From: Seohaeicola saemankumensis
Lineage (GTDB): Bacteria > Pseudomonadota > Alphaproteobacteria > Rhodobacterales > Rhodobacteraceae
Assembly: GCF_042678485.1 (NCBI RefSeq)
Contig: NZ_JBHTKR010000003.1
Coordinates: forward strand, 248,001-312,000
DNA: 64,000 nt
Direction of reading: 5' to 3'
This document shows positions 54,078 to 61,501 of the stretch, in pieces. Below the pieces are notes generated by a model, which saw only the letters and a list, made by a program, of their open reading frames with translations, did no database searches and was not told where the DNA came from. The number at the start of each line of letters is the position of its first letter. Position 1 is the stretch's first letter. Both the position numbers and the translations under genes were made by a program.

Positions 54078-55238
54078 CTATGTCGCCGGGGGCGTATCGG
54101 GGTCGTAGAACTCGGAATTCTGCGCGCGCACCGCCAGCCACCAGCCTGACTGCTGCGGCCAAGTCGAAAAATCCGTGTCATGCCCCAAGGATTGCGCCGC
54201 ATGCAGGGTCCACATCGGATCAACCAGGGCTTCGCGCGCGATGGCGATCAGATCGGCCTGCCCGCTTGTCAGAATGGCCTCGGCCTGTTCGGGATGGGTG
54301 ATCAGACCGACGGCGATCGTGGGAATCTCCGCCTCGTGCCGGACGCGTTCCGCATAGGGCACCTGAAAGCCGGGCTGGCGTTTGGCACCGCGCGCCGATG
54401 TGGCACCGCCCGCGATACCGCCAGAGGAACAGTCCACGATATCGACGCCCAGATCCTTGAGTGCGCGCGACAGGACGACCGTATCGTCCAGCTGCCACCC
54501 TTCGGGCATGCCATCGACCGCCGAGGTGCGGAAGGCCAGCGGAATGTCATCCGGCAGGGCGGCGCGCACCGCCTGCGCGATCTCCAGGGCAAGGCGCATG
54601 CGGCCTTGCAGGTCGCCGCCATAGGCATCCGTGCGCGTGTTCGAGATTGGCGACAGGAAACTGTGGACAAGGTAGCCATGCGCGCCATGGATCTCGATCA
54701 GCTTGTAACCCGCGGCCAAGGCACGCCGGGTCGCGGAAACGTAATCCGCGATCAGGGTCTGGATATCGGCAAGGCTCATGTCCTGCGGGACCGGCCAGCC
54801 ATCGGCCACCGGGATCGCGGAGGGTGCAACCGGGGTCCATGGCATGTCACCGCGCGCAAAATCCTCCGCGTTCAGCGGGCCATTGCCGAACCAGGGCCGC
54901 TGCATGCTGGCCTTGCGGCCGGCATGTCCCAGCTGGATCGCGGGAATGGCACCGTGGCGCGACACGAACTGCGCGATGCGGGCATGGCCGGGGATCTGGC
55001 TGTCATCCCACAGGCCGGGGCAGCCATGGGTGATGCGGCCCTGCTTCTGCACAGCCGTGGCTTCGGTGAAAACGATCCCGGCACCGCCGATGGCGAAGCG
55101 CCCCAGGTTCACCAGGTGCCAATCCTCCAGATGACCGTCATGGGCCGTATACTGGCACATGGGCGATATGACGACACGATTGCGCGCAACCACGCCCCGC
55201 ATCTGGAAGCTTTGGAAAAGAAGCGGTGTTGTCGGCAT
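54078..55238 (-). CDS. NADH:flavin oxidoreductase, YqjM-type Old Yellow Enzyme
   Basis: 386-residue FMN TIM-barrel ene-reductase. Thermophilic-like/YqjM hallmarks are Cys about 28 in SPMCQYTAHDG, QLGHAGRKAS, His184/His187 and Tyr189 in EIHGAHGYLVHSFLSP, and IAIAREALVDP at the phosphate-binding end. These reduce activated C=C bonds of enals, enones or related compounds. AGGAC precedes the ATG at 55238. It is 82 bp downstream of the BKACE-divergent region and upstream of the P450 on the same strand, so the two may share a transcript. Substrate unknown. Confidence 0.92.
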   Translation of the reverse strand: MPTTPLLFQSFQMRGVVARNRVVISPMCQYTAHDGHLEDWHLVNLGRFAIGGAGIVFTEATAVQKQGRITHGCPGLWDDSQIPGHARIAQFVSRHGAIPAIQLGHAGRKASMQRPWFGNGPLNAEDFARGDMPWTPVAPSAIPVADGWPVPQDMSLADIQTLIADYVSATRRALAAGYKLIEIHGAHGYLVHSFLSPISNTRTDAYGGDLQGRMRLALEIAQAVRAALPDDIPLAFRTSAVDGMPEGWQLDDTVVLSRALKDLGVDIVDCSSGGIAGGATSARGAKRQPGFQVPYAERVRHEAEIPTIAVGLITHPEQAEAILTSGQADLIAIAREALVDPMWTLHAAQSLGHDTDFSTWPQQSGWWLAVRAQNSEFYDPDTPPAT

Positions 55239-55428
55239 GTGGCTTGTCCTGCATGAATGTCATCGGGCGCGCCCACGGCGGGCGCAACAGCGCATGATGT
55301 TGCCGACATCGGCGGGAAGATCAACCTGTCGGTGCAATCGGCGGGTGTTGCGCCGGCAGGCTGACGATTGCTGCGGACGATCCTGTCGGGTAGATCAGGA
55401 CGGGAACACATCCCGCAGGAGGACCATC

Positions 55429-56364
55429 ATGCCGCAACCCAAACGCAAGGTCATCATTTCCTGCGCCGTCACTGGCGCCATTCACACGCCCAGCATGTCG
55501 CCGCATCTGCCGGTGACCCCGGCGCAGATCATTCAGCAAAGCCTTGAGGCGGCTGAGGCGGGTGCAACGATCCTGCACCTTCACGCCAGGGACCCCGAAA
55601 CCGGTCGCCCCACGCAGGACCCGGATGCGTTTCGCGCGTTCCTGCCGCAACTCAAACAGGCCACTGGCGCGGTCCTGAACCTGACGACTGGCGGCAGCCC
55701 GCACATGACCGTCGAGGAGCGCATGCGCCCCGCGGCAGAGCTGAAGCCCGAGGTGGCCTCGCTCAACATGGGGTCGATGAATTTCGGGCTCTATCCGATG
55801 CTGGGCCGGTTCACGGACTTCAAGCACGACTGGGAGAGGCAGCATCTGGAGAACAGCCGCGATCTGGTGTTCAAGAATACATTTGCGGATATCGAACACA
55901 TCCTGAAGATCGGGAATGCCAATGGCACGCGGTTCGAATTCGAATGCTATGACACCAGCCATCTTTATAACCTGGCGCATTTCGTGGATCGCGGGTTGGT
56001 CAAGGCGCCGTTCCTGGTGCAGACCGTGTTTGGCCTGCTGGGCGGCATCGGCGCCCACCCCGAGGACGTGGCCCATATGAAGCGGACCGCCGATCGTCTG
56101 TTCGGGGACGCCTATATCTGGTCGGTGCTGGGGGCGGGGCGCAACCAGATGGCGGTTATCGCCCAGGCGGCAGCACAAGGCGGCAATGTCCGTGTGGGGC
56201 TTGAGGATTCGCTCTGGATCTCGCCGGGCAAGCTGGCCGAAAGCAACGCGGACCAGGTGCGAAAGGCGCGTGAGATCCTGTCCGGCCTCAGCCTTGATGT
56301 GGCCACACCGGACGAGGCGCGCGAGATGCTGGGCCTCAAAGGCGCGGCAAACGTCGCCTTCTGA
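55429..56364 (+). CDS. Beta-keto acid cleavage enzyme (BKACE, DUF849)
   Basis: 311-residue TIM-barrel zinc enzyme. The zinc ligands His about 50 and 52 lie in TILHLHARDPETG and the later Glu in FEFECYDTSHLY; VRVGLEDSLWISPGKLA is the family's C-terminal signature. BKACEs transfer the acetyl part of a beta-keto acid to acetyl-CoA or another acyl-CoA; 3-keto-5-aminohexanoate cleavage (lysine fermentation) is the founding activity but many substrates exist. ATG 55429 follows GCAGGAGGA. Divergent from the OYE gene (190 bp). With a Lys/Orn/Arg decarboxylase nearby, an amino-acid-derived keto acid is possible. Confidence 0.92.
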   Translation: MPQPKRKVIISCAVTGAIHTPSMSPHLPVTPAQIIQQSLEAAEAGATILHLHARDPETGRPTQDPDAFRAFLPQLKQATGAVLNLTTGGSPHMTVEERMRPAAELKPEVASLNMGSMNFGLYPMLGRFTDFKHDWERQHLENSRDLVFKNTFADIEHILKIGNANGTRFEFECYDTSHLYNLAHFVDRGLVKAPFLVQTVFGLLGGIGAHPEDVAHMKRTADRLFGDAYIWSVLGAGRNQMAVIAQAAAQGGNVRVGLEDSLWISPGKLAESNADQVRKAREILSGLSLDVATPDEAREMLGLKGAANVAF

Positions 56365-56389
56365 GGCATGGTGCATCTTCAAGCCCGCG

Positions 56390-56785
56390 TCAGGCGCGCC
56401 TTGCGACCAGATCGATCTCGACCAGGGCACCGACCGCAAGCGCGGTAACACCGATGCAGGTGCGCGCCGGAAGCTTGCCCTGCTCGAAATAGCTTTTGTA
56501 GGTTGCGTTCATGGGTTCGTAATCGCGTTCGAAATGCGTCAGATAAACACGCGCCTGCGCGACGTTCTTCAGGCTCAGCCCCATCCCGTCGAGAACCAGG
56601 ATCAGGTTGTCCATCACGCGGCGGGTCTGTGCCTCGATCCCGTCCGGCAGGGCGCGGTCGGGTTCACCGGGCCATGTGGGCATCTGGCCTGTCAGAAACA
56701 CCCAGCCATCCACTTCGGAGGCATGTGAAAAGGTGGCCACAGGCCGCGGCGCGCCATCAATCATGTGAAACGTGGGGTAAGGCAT
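56390..56785 (-). CDS. RidA-family (YjgF/YER057c/UK114) protein
   Basis: 131-residue Rid protein. Conserved parts are VDGWVFLTGQMP, QTRRVMDNLILVLDGMGLS and the C-terminal KLPARTCIGVTALAVGALVEI, which carries the catalytic-type Arg of RidA and the final Glu. RidA enzymes hydrolyse reactive enamine/imine intermediates made by PLP enzymes; other Rid subgroups have other deaminase roles. CGGAGAG precedes the ATG. Convergent with the BKACE gene, 25 bp apart. It may protect against amino-acid-derived enamines from local catabolism. Confidence 0.9.
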   Translation of the reverse strand: MPYPTFHMIDGAPRPVATFSHASEVDGWVFLTGQMPTWPGEPDRALPDGIEAQTRRVMDNLILVLDGMGLSLKNVAQARVYLTHFERDYEPMNATYKSYFEQGKLPARTCIGVTALAVGALVEIDLVARRA

Positions 56786-56918
56786 GCGGCTCTCCGTTTG
56801 CTGGGCCGATATGATGGGCCATGCGGTTGCGATTCAGTCAGGCCACAAGGCCATGGATCGCAGATCCGGGCAATCGAAACACGCACCTGCCCCGGCATCG
56901 CCGAAAGAACCCGCTTGT

Positions 56919-58313
56919 TCACAAGGCGGGACGAAGATCAGGTGCTGCCGAGGTGGCGTTTTGAAAGCGGGCCGCCAGCGTGAAAATCGCAGCCTCGTCA
57001 TGGCTGGGCGCGACGATCTGAAGGCCGACAGGCAGCCCGGCGCGGGTCATGCCCACCGGCAAGGAGGCTGCGGGCTGCCCTGTCAGATTGAACGGATAGG
57101 TGAAGGTGGCCCAGGACACGATGCTTTTGTCAGCATAGCCGGGCGGCACATCATGGCCCACGTCAAATGCAGCGACCGGCAAGGTTGGCGTCAGCAGCAG
57201 GTCATAGCCTTGGAAGAACTGGCGCATCTTTTCACGGAAGGCGTAGCGTTCGAATACCTTTTGGTAATAGCTGTCCATGTCCTGGGAAATGGCGATCCTG
57301 AGGACCTCCAGAACCGCCGGATCAAGCCTTTCCGGCGCGTCCAGCAAGACCTGGCGCAGCTTCGTGCCGACCCCGGCATAGAACTCGGCCGCCCAGAGGT
57401 CGACCGGATCATCCATCACATGATCGACCAGTTCCACGTCCACGTCCAAGCCGGCGATTGTCGCCACGGCATTGGCGGTGATCTGTGCAACCTCGGGATC
57501 GACGCGGCCATACCCCAGGGTCGGACTCCAGGCGACGCGCATGCGGCGCGGGTCACGCATCGCCACGTCCGGATCGGCAAGCGGTCCGTTGACCGTGGCC
57601 GGATCGCGCCGGTCATAACCCGCGATGACCGACAGTACCGTCGCCGCGTCTTCGACATTGCGCGTCAGCGGCCCGACATGGGCCAGGGTTGGCGTGGCCG
57701 AAGTCGGAAAGACAGGGACGCGGCCGAACTGGGCCTTGATCCCGAACAGTCCGCAAAGTGAGGCCGGAATGCGGACCGACCCGCCACCATCGGTGCCGAT
57801 CGCATAGGGCACAAGGCCGGCGGCCACCATGGCCGCGGCCCCGCAGCTGGAACCGCCCGGCGTCTTTTCAGGGTTCCACGGGTTGCGCGTGATCCCCGTC
57901 AGCGGGCTGTCGCCCACAGCCTTGCACCCGAATTCGCTTGTGGTGGATTTGCCAAGGATCACCGCACCGGCCTTGCGCAACCGTTCCACGGATGGGGCAT
58001 CCTGGGCCACGGGCGCATCCGACACGGCACGAGAGCCGAACCGCTGCGGCATGTCCCTGACGGCGATCAGATCCTTGATGGATGTGGGAATGCCATCCAG
58101 CACGCCGATCCTTTCGCCGCGCCGGATACGTTCGTCGCTTGCCCGGGCACTGACCCGCGCGGCATCGAAATCGACATGGCAGAACATGTTGAGCCGGGGT
58201 TCAAGCTGATCATGACGGGTGATCACCGCCTCAAGAAGCTCTGTTGCTGAAAACGCCTTCTGGTTCAGCCCGGTGCTCAAGTCGCCAAGGCTTTTGAAGC
58301 TGAAATCGGACAT
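56919..58313 (-). CDS. Amidase signature-family hydrolase
   Basis: 464-residue amidase. The Ser-cisSer-Lys triad is visible: Lys about 80 (GIPTSIKDLIA), Ser about 155 (TPGGSSCGAAAM) and nucleophile Ser about 179 (GTDGGGSVRIPASLCGLFGI). It could hydrolyse an aliphatic or aromatic amide or be a GatA-like paralogue; no GatB/GatC is near, so translation-linked function is unlikely. ATG 58313 with GGGGGAAAAG upstream was chosen; upstream in-frame starts at 58325 and 58370 are possible. Same strand as the multicopper oxidase but 170 bp away. Confidence 0.9.
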   Translation of the reverse strand: MSDFSFKSLGDLSTGLNQKAFSATELLEAVITRHDQLEPRLNMFCHVDFDAARVSARASDERIRRGERIGVLDGIPTSIKDLIAVRDMPQRFGSRAVSDAPVAQDAPSVERLRKAGAVILGKSTTSEFGCKAVGDSPLTGITRNPWNPEKTPGGSSCGAAAMVAAGLVPYAIGTDGGGSVRIPASLCGLFGIKAQFGRVPVFPTSATPTLAHVGPLTRNVEDAATVLSVIAGYDRRDPATVNGPLADPDVAMRDPRRMRVAWSPTLGYGRVDPEVAQITANAVATIAGLDVDVELVDHVMDDPVDLWAAEFYAGVGTKLRQVLLDAPERLDPAVLEVLRIAISQDMDSYYQKVFERYAFREKMRQFFQGYDLLLTPTLPVAAFDVGHDVPPGYADKSIVSWATFTYPFNLTGQPAASLPVGMTRAGLPVGLQIVAPSHDEAAIFTLAARFQNATSAAPDLRPAL

Positions 58314-58483
58314 CTTTTCCCCCATGCGCGGCTCAGCCTGATGATAGGCACGTTCCGGCGCGGCAAACAACGCTGTCTCGGCAGTCCGCGGGCACGCAAG
58401 CCATGCCTTGATGCGGTATCAGGGCAGGTTGCCGGATCGCGCGGATTGGCCACAAGGTGAACACGCGCCGAAAAGACCCGCCG

Positions 58484-59947
58484 TCAGGTGACCGTGAACT
58501 GGCCCATCATGCCGGCGTCTTCGTGTTCAAGGATGTGGCAATGGAACATGAAGGGGGTGTCTTCGCGGGCCGGCTGGTCGAACCTTGCGATGATCTCGGT
58601 CTCGCCGGCGACCAGGACGGTGTCTTTCCAGCCTGTGTTCTCGGGCCGTGGCGGGCCACCATTTTCCGACAGGACGCGGAAGCGGATGCCGTGAACATGG
58701 AACGGATGCGCGACCATGGTGCTGCGGATCCGCCATTTTTCGACCGATCCAAGTGCAACCCTGAAATCAATCCGGCGCATGTCATAGGGTCGTCCGTTGA
58801 TGCCAAACCCGCCGCGCCCCATGCCCATACTGCCCATGCCTCTGCCGCCCATTCCCATACCACCCATGCCCATACCACCCATGCCGCCCATTCCCATATC
58901 AAGCGAGACCTGCCGCGTCCCGGCATCGGCAAGCGGCAGATCGTCGACCACGCCGTCCAGTTGGTCGGGGATGCTGGTGATCCGTGCCGTCAGCCGGGGG
59001 TCTACGGCGAATTGCATGACACCGTAGGCCTGTCCGGGATCGCTCAGTAGGATCGGCGCGCCGCCTTCCGCGAAATCCACAAGCACTTCGGCCCGTTCGC
59101 CGGGTGACAGCCGCAGCATCTTCAAGGCGATCGGTTCTGCAACAAAGCCCCCATCCGTCGCCACCAGATGCATCGGCCGCGCATCGTCGAAAAACAGGGT
59201 GCAGATCCGCGCGTTCGCACCGTTGAGCAGCCGCAAGCGAACCATCCCCTGCGGCACGACCGCCGTTGCCCCCGCCTGCCCGTTGACCAGCATCCGGTTG
59301 CCGGCAAAGCCGTGCATCACATCCATCATCGACGGGTTGTAGACCATGCGCCCGGCCTGATCGAACCGCCTGTCCTGCAGCACCAGCGTAAGATCGTCCA
59401 GGCCGTAGTCAGAGGGCAGGCCCCGGTCATCGTCGCGCCCATCGGTCAGGTGGATGACCCCGGCAAGACCGAAATACACCTGCTTTGCCGTGCGTTCATG
59501 GATATGCGAGTGATACCAGATGGTCGCCGGATCCTGCGCGATGGTCATGGCAGGACGCCAGACAGCGCCGGGGGCAATCGGAAGGTGCGGGCCGCCGTCA
59601 TGCTCTCCTGGCACCAGAAGGCCATGCCAATGCGCGCTGACGGGTTCATCAAGGGCGTTGCGCAGCTCGGCATCCAGATCACCGTTCTGCATCACGATGG
59701 TCGGTCCCAGATACGCCTGGTTGAACCCGGCGGTCGCACCTTCCGGCCCGCCGGCAAAGCCGGTTTTTCCAGGCGTTGCCGTCAACGCAAGTCGTCCCGT
59801 CTGCCGCGTGTCAAGACGCGGCGGCATGGCAAGACGCGCCTGCGATGCGGGGACTTGCGCGAAGGCCTGCCGGATCGAGGTATGGGAAAGCGCACCCGCG
59901 GTCAGGATTGCCGCGGAGGTGGAAGTCAGGAAATCGCGTCTGTTCAT
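58484..59947 (-). CDS. Tat-exported multicopper oxidase with Met-rich insert (CueO-like)
   Basis: 487-residue periplasmic multicopper oxidase. A Tat signal begins MNRRDFLTS. The copper ligands appear in order: HWHG, IWYHSHIHE, HPFHVHG (preceding residues TMVAHPF) and FHCHILEHEDAGMM with the type 1 Cys. A Gly/Met-rich loop of about 30 residues (MGMGGMGGMGMGGMGMGG onwards), the counterpart of the CueO Met-rich helix that binds Cu(I), lies near residues 355-390. Likely oxidises Cu(I) for copper tolerance. ATG 59947 was chosen because it begins the Tat signal, with AAGGG upstream. The SHOCT gene lies just upstream. Confidence 0.9.
   Translation of the reverse strand: MNRRDFLTSTSAAILTAGALSHTSIRQAFAQVPASQARLAMPPRLDTRQTGRLALTATPGKTGFAGGPEGATAGFNQAYLGPTIVMQNGDLDAELRNALDEPVSAHWHGLLVPGEHDGGPHLPIAPGAVWRPAMTIAQDPATIWYHSHIHERTAKQVYFGLAGVIHLTDGRDDDRGLPSDYGLDDLTLVLQDRRFDQAGRMVYNPSMMDVMHGFAGNRMLVNGQAGATAVVPQGMVRLRLLNGANARICTLFFDDARPMHLVATDGGFVAEPIALKMLRLSPGERAEVLVDFAEGGAPILLSDPGQAYGVMQFAVDPRLTARITSIPDQLDGVVDDLPLADAGTRQVSLDMGMGGMGGMGMGGMGMGGRGMGSMGMGRGGFGINGRPYDMRRIDFRVALGSVEKWRIRSTMVAHPFHVHGIRFRVLSENGGPPRPENTGWKDTVLVAGETEIIARFDQPAREDTPFMFHCHILEHEDAGMMGQFTVT
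58811..58899. repeat. Short tandem repeats encoding the Met-Gly-rich loop
   Basis: The DNA for the Met-rich loop is built of near-identical CCCATACCACCCATG-like units (plus-strand reading) repeated four to five times with variations. Such repeats can expand or contract in frame (multiples of 3), changing loop length without breaking the oxidase. Confidence 0.7.
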
Positions 59948-60053
59948 GGCAAACCCTTGCGTGACATGCGAATGGATGCGGCACCCTGACAGAGGCATAT
60001 CACGCCGCGCGATATCCGGGCGATATTTTCGGCGGACTGGCTGACACCCTGGA

Positions 60054-60425
60054 TCAGTCGGCCAGCAGCTTTCTGCGTTCGGCGAATTCTTCCGAGTCGA
60101 TCTCGCCCTTGGCATACCGTTCCTTCAGGATCGCCAGAGCACGGTCTTGCCCGGCCTGACCGGCCGTTGCGGACCTGGCACCCGCAGACTGGCGCAGAAT
60201 ATAGACGACCCCCACCACGATGGCGGCCACTGTCAGGATGATGAAAAGCGGCCCAAGAAGCATTCCAAACCCTCCCCAATGGGTGCCGCCCCACATCATG
60301 TCATATCCATGATGGTAGTAGCTGTTTCTATCCGGAATATTGCCGACCTGCGCCATCGCAGAGGTGGCGACACCGCCAAATGCGGCGGCGATTCCGGTCA
60401 GGACCATACTATCCTTGTGCCCCAT
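60054..60425 (-). CDS. Small SHOCT-domain membrane protein
   Basis: 123-residue protein. An N-terminal signal-like segment ends near ATSAMAQ (about 20-26). It has a His/Trp/Tyr-rich stretch (YYHHGYDMMWGGTHWGG), one transmembrane helix (FIILTVAAIVVGVVYIL) and a C-terminal SHOCT motif (ALAILKERYAKGEIDSEEFAE). SHOCT proteins with a single helix are often encoded near copper-resistance oxidases; the His/Met patch could bind metal (inference). AAGGAGA precedes the ATG. It lies 106 bp upstream of the oxidase on the same strand. Confidence 0.82.
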   Translation of the reverse strand: MGHKDSMVLTGIAAAFGGVATSAMAQVGNIPDRNSYYHHGYDMMWGGTHWGGFGMLLGPLFIILTVAAIVVGVVYILRQSAGARSATAGQAGQDRALAILKERYAKGEIDSEEFAERRKLLAD

Positions 60426-60800
60426 GATGCGTCTCCTTGTTGCTGGTGCGAAATCCGACTTGCAAAAACATTATCTTGCACGTGCAGGCAGCCGTCCCTG
60501 ATCTGGATCATGATGGCACGATGACGATCAGGTGGTGCTATCAGCTGCTTGTCGCCGCATATCGAAGCCCCCCGCGCCACAAGAAAGAATGGCGGGCAAA
60601 GCCATTTGAGAGCCATGCGAGCGTCGCGGCGCAACTGCGGGCCAGTTGCAAAGGCCCGGATCGGGCGCTTCGGCTGCGGGTGGTGGGGATGGGGATGGGG
60701 ATGGGGCAATTTATGCCGGGCCATCAGTCGTGCAAGACCGCTGCTGCCTCAAGAATTTCTTAATCTTCTAATAATCTCCATTGAATCAACGGAGGATTGA
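60426..60800. other. 375-bp divergent intergenic region with G-quadruplex motif
   Basis: No credible coding sequence. At its left end TGCACGTGCA (60477-60486) is a perfect 10-bp palindrome near a GATAAT (minus strand) that could be the -10 for the SHOCT/oxidase genes. At 60685-60706 lies GGGGAT repeated three times plus a fourth GGGG. Near the right end AATTTCTTAATCTTCTAATAA (60755-60775) is an AT-rich patch that may hold the promoter of the Gly-Asn protein, whose Shine-Dalgarno CGGAGGA is at 60789-60795. Confidence 0.55.
60685..60706 (+). promoter_or_regulatory. Ideal four-tract G-quadruplex motif
   Basis: Three tandem GGGGAT units followed by a fourth GGGG tract on the plus (non-template) strand, i.e. 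four G4 runs with 2-nt AT loops, preceded by GGTG. This satisfies the standard intramolecular G-quadruplex pattern. It is about 95 bp upstream of the ATG at 60801, in the region expected for promoter or 5' leader control. Confidence 0.8.
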
Positions 60801-61301
60801 ATGATGAACACACTCAAAACGGTAGCTTTTACCCTTGCAGTTTCAACGGCCTTGGCCGTTCCGCTTGCAATCGGTGGGTTCGATTTGTCAGTTGACCCGG
60901 TGCATGCAAAAGCGGGCGGCGGCGGCGGTGGGAATGGCGGCGGCAACGGTGGCGGAAACGGTGGCGGAAACGGCGGCGGGAATGGCGGCGGAAATGGCGG
61001 CGGGAATGGCGGTGCGGCCAGCGCTTCGGATGCGAATGGCGTCGCCGGGAACCCCGGAAACGGCAAGGATGTCGGACAGGCGGGCGAAGCGCCAAACGGC
61101 AAGGACGGCGCCTGGGGTGGAGGATCCCGTGGCATGTCCGACGGGGACAAGGGAGAGGCAGACGACGCCGAGGCCGAAGATGTCGCAGAAGATGCCGATG
61201 ACACGGATGCCGAAGACGACGCGGATCAGGAAAGCAGCAGCGCAGCCCCTGACGCCGAGACCGCCGAAGAGGGATATGCGGCAAACGGCGGCGACGCCTG
61301 A
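60801..61301 (+). CDS. Exported Gly-Asn repeat protein with acidic tail, function unknown
   Basis: 166 residues. It has a signal peptide (KTVAFTLAVSTALAVPL, probable cleavage near VHA|KA about residue 36), then seven GGGN units (about 39-71), an Asn/Gly/Lys linker (about 80-110), and a C-terminus very rich in Asp, Glu and Ala (about 117-150). Composition suggests a disordered, highly acidic surface or matrix protein. CGGAGGA is correctly placed before ATG 60801 and another ATG follows at once. I recognise no family. The GGGN repeat DNA is built of 12-bp units. A 9-bp hairpin follows the stop. Confidence 0.8.
   Translation: MMNTLKTVAFTLAVSTALAVPLAIGGFDLSVDPVHAKAGGGGGGNGGGNGGGNGGGNGGGNGGGNGGGNGGAASASDANGVAGNPGNGKDVGQAGEAPNGKDGAWGGGSRGMSDGDKGEADDAEAEDVAEDADDTDAEDDADQESSSAAPDAETAEEGYAANGGDA
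60915..61013 (+). repeat. 12-bp tandem repeat encoding GGGN units
   Basis: Seven to eight near-identical units of the form GGCGGNAAYGGN, varying mostly at third positions (T/C, A/G). The unit is a multiple of 3, so changes in copy number keep the frame and would shorten or lengthen the glycine-rich spacer. Confidence 0.82.
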
Positions 61302-61310
61302 CCAAGGGCC

Positions 61311-61334
61311 GGCGTCCGGTCATGCCCGGACGCC
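61311..61334 (+). terminator. Hairpin after the Gly-Asn repeat gene
   Basis: GGCGTCCGG (61311-61319) and CCGGACGCC (61326-61334) form a perfect 9-bp stem with a 6-base loop, 10 bases after the stop. No T-run follows. Likely a terminator (perhaps Rho-assisted) or transcript-end stabiliser. Confidence 0.6.
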
Positions 61335-61501
61335 ACATAGCCGCGATGGTGGACTTTTTCCGGGTCTCTCTGACAGTGCCGCTTGCAGGCGCTTTGGCCC
61401 GTTAAACCCAGATCAAGGAGACGCCCCCGGGCTTGGCCAGAGGTTGGCGGCGACTGGCCGGAATTGACCTGATGCCTATCCCGGGGCTGATTGCAGGCTT
61501 T

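Noticed and set aside
60915..61013. Regular repeats that could look like a CRISPR array
   Set aside because: Units are 12 bp without unique spacers and encode GGGN in frame; the same holds for the heptamer array at 25081-25115. No cas genes are present.
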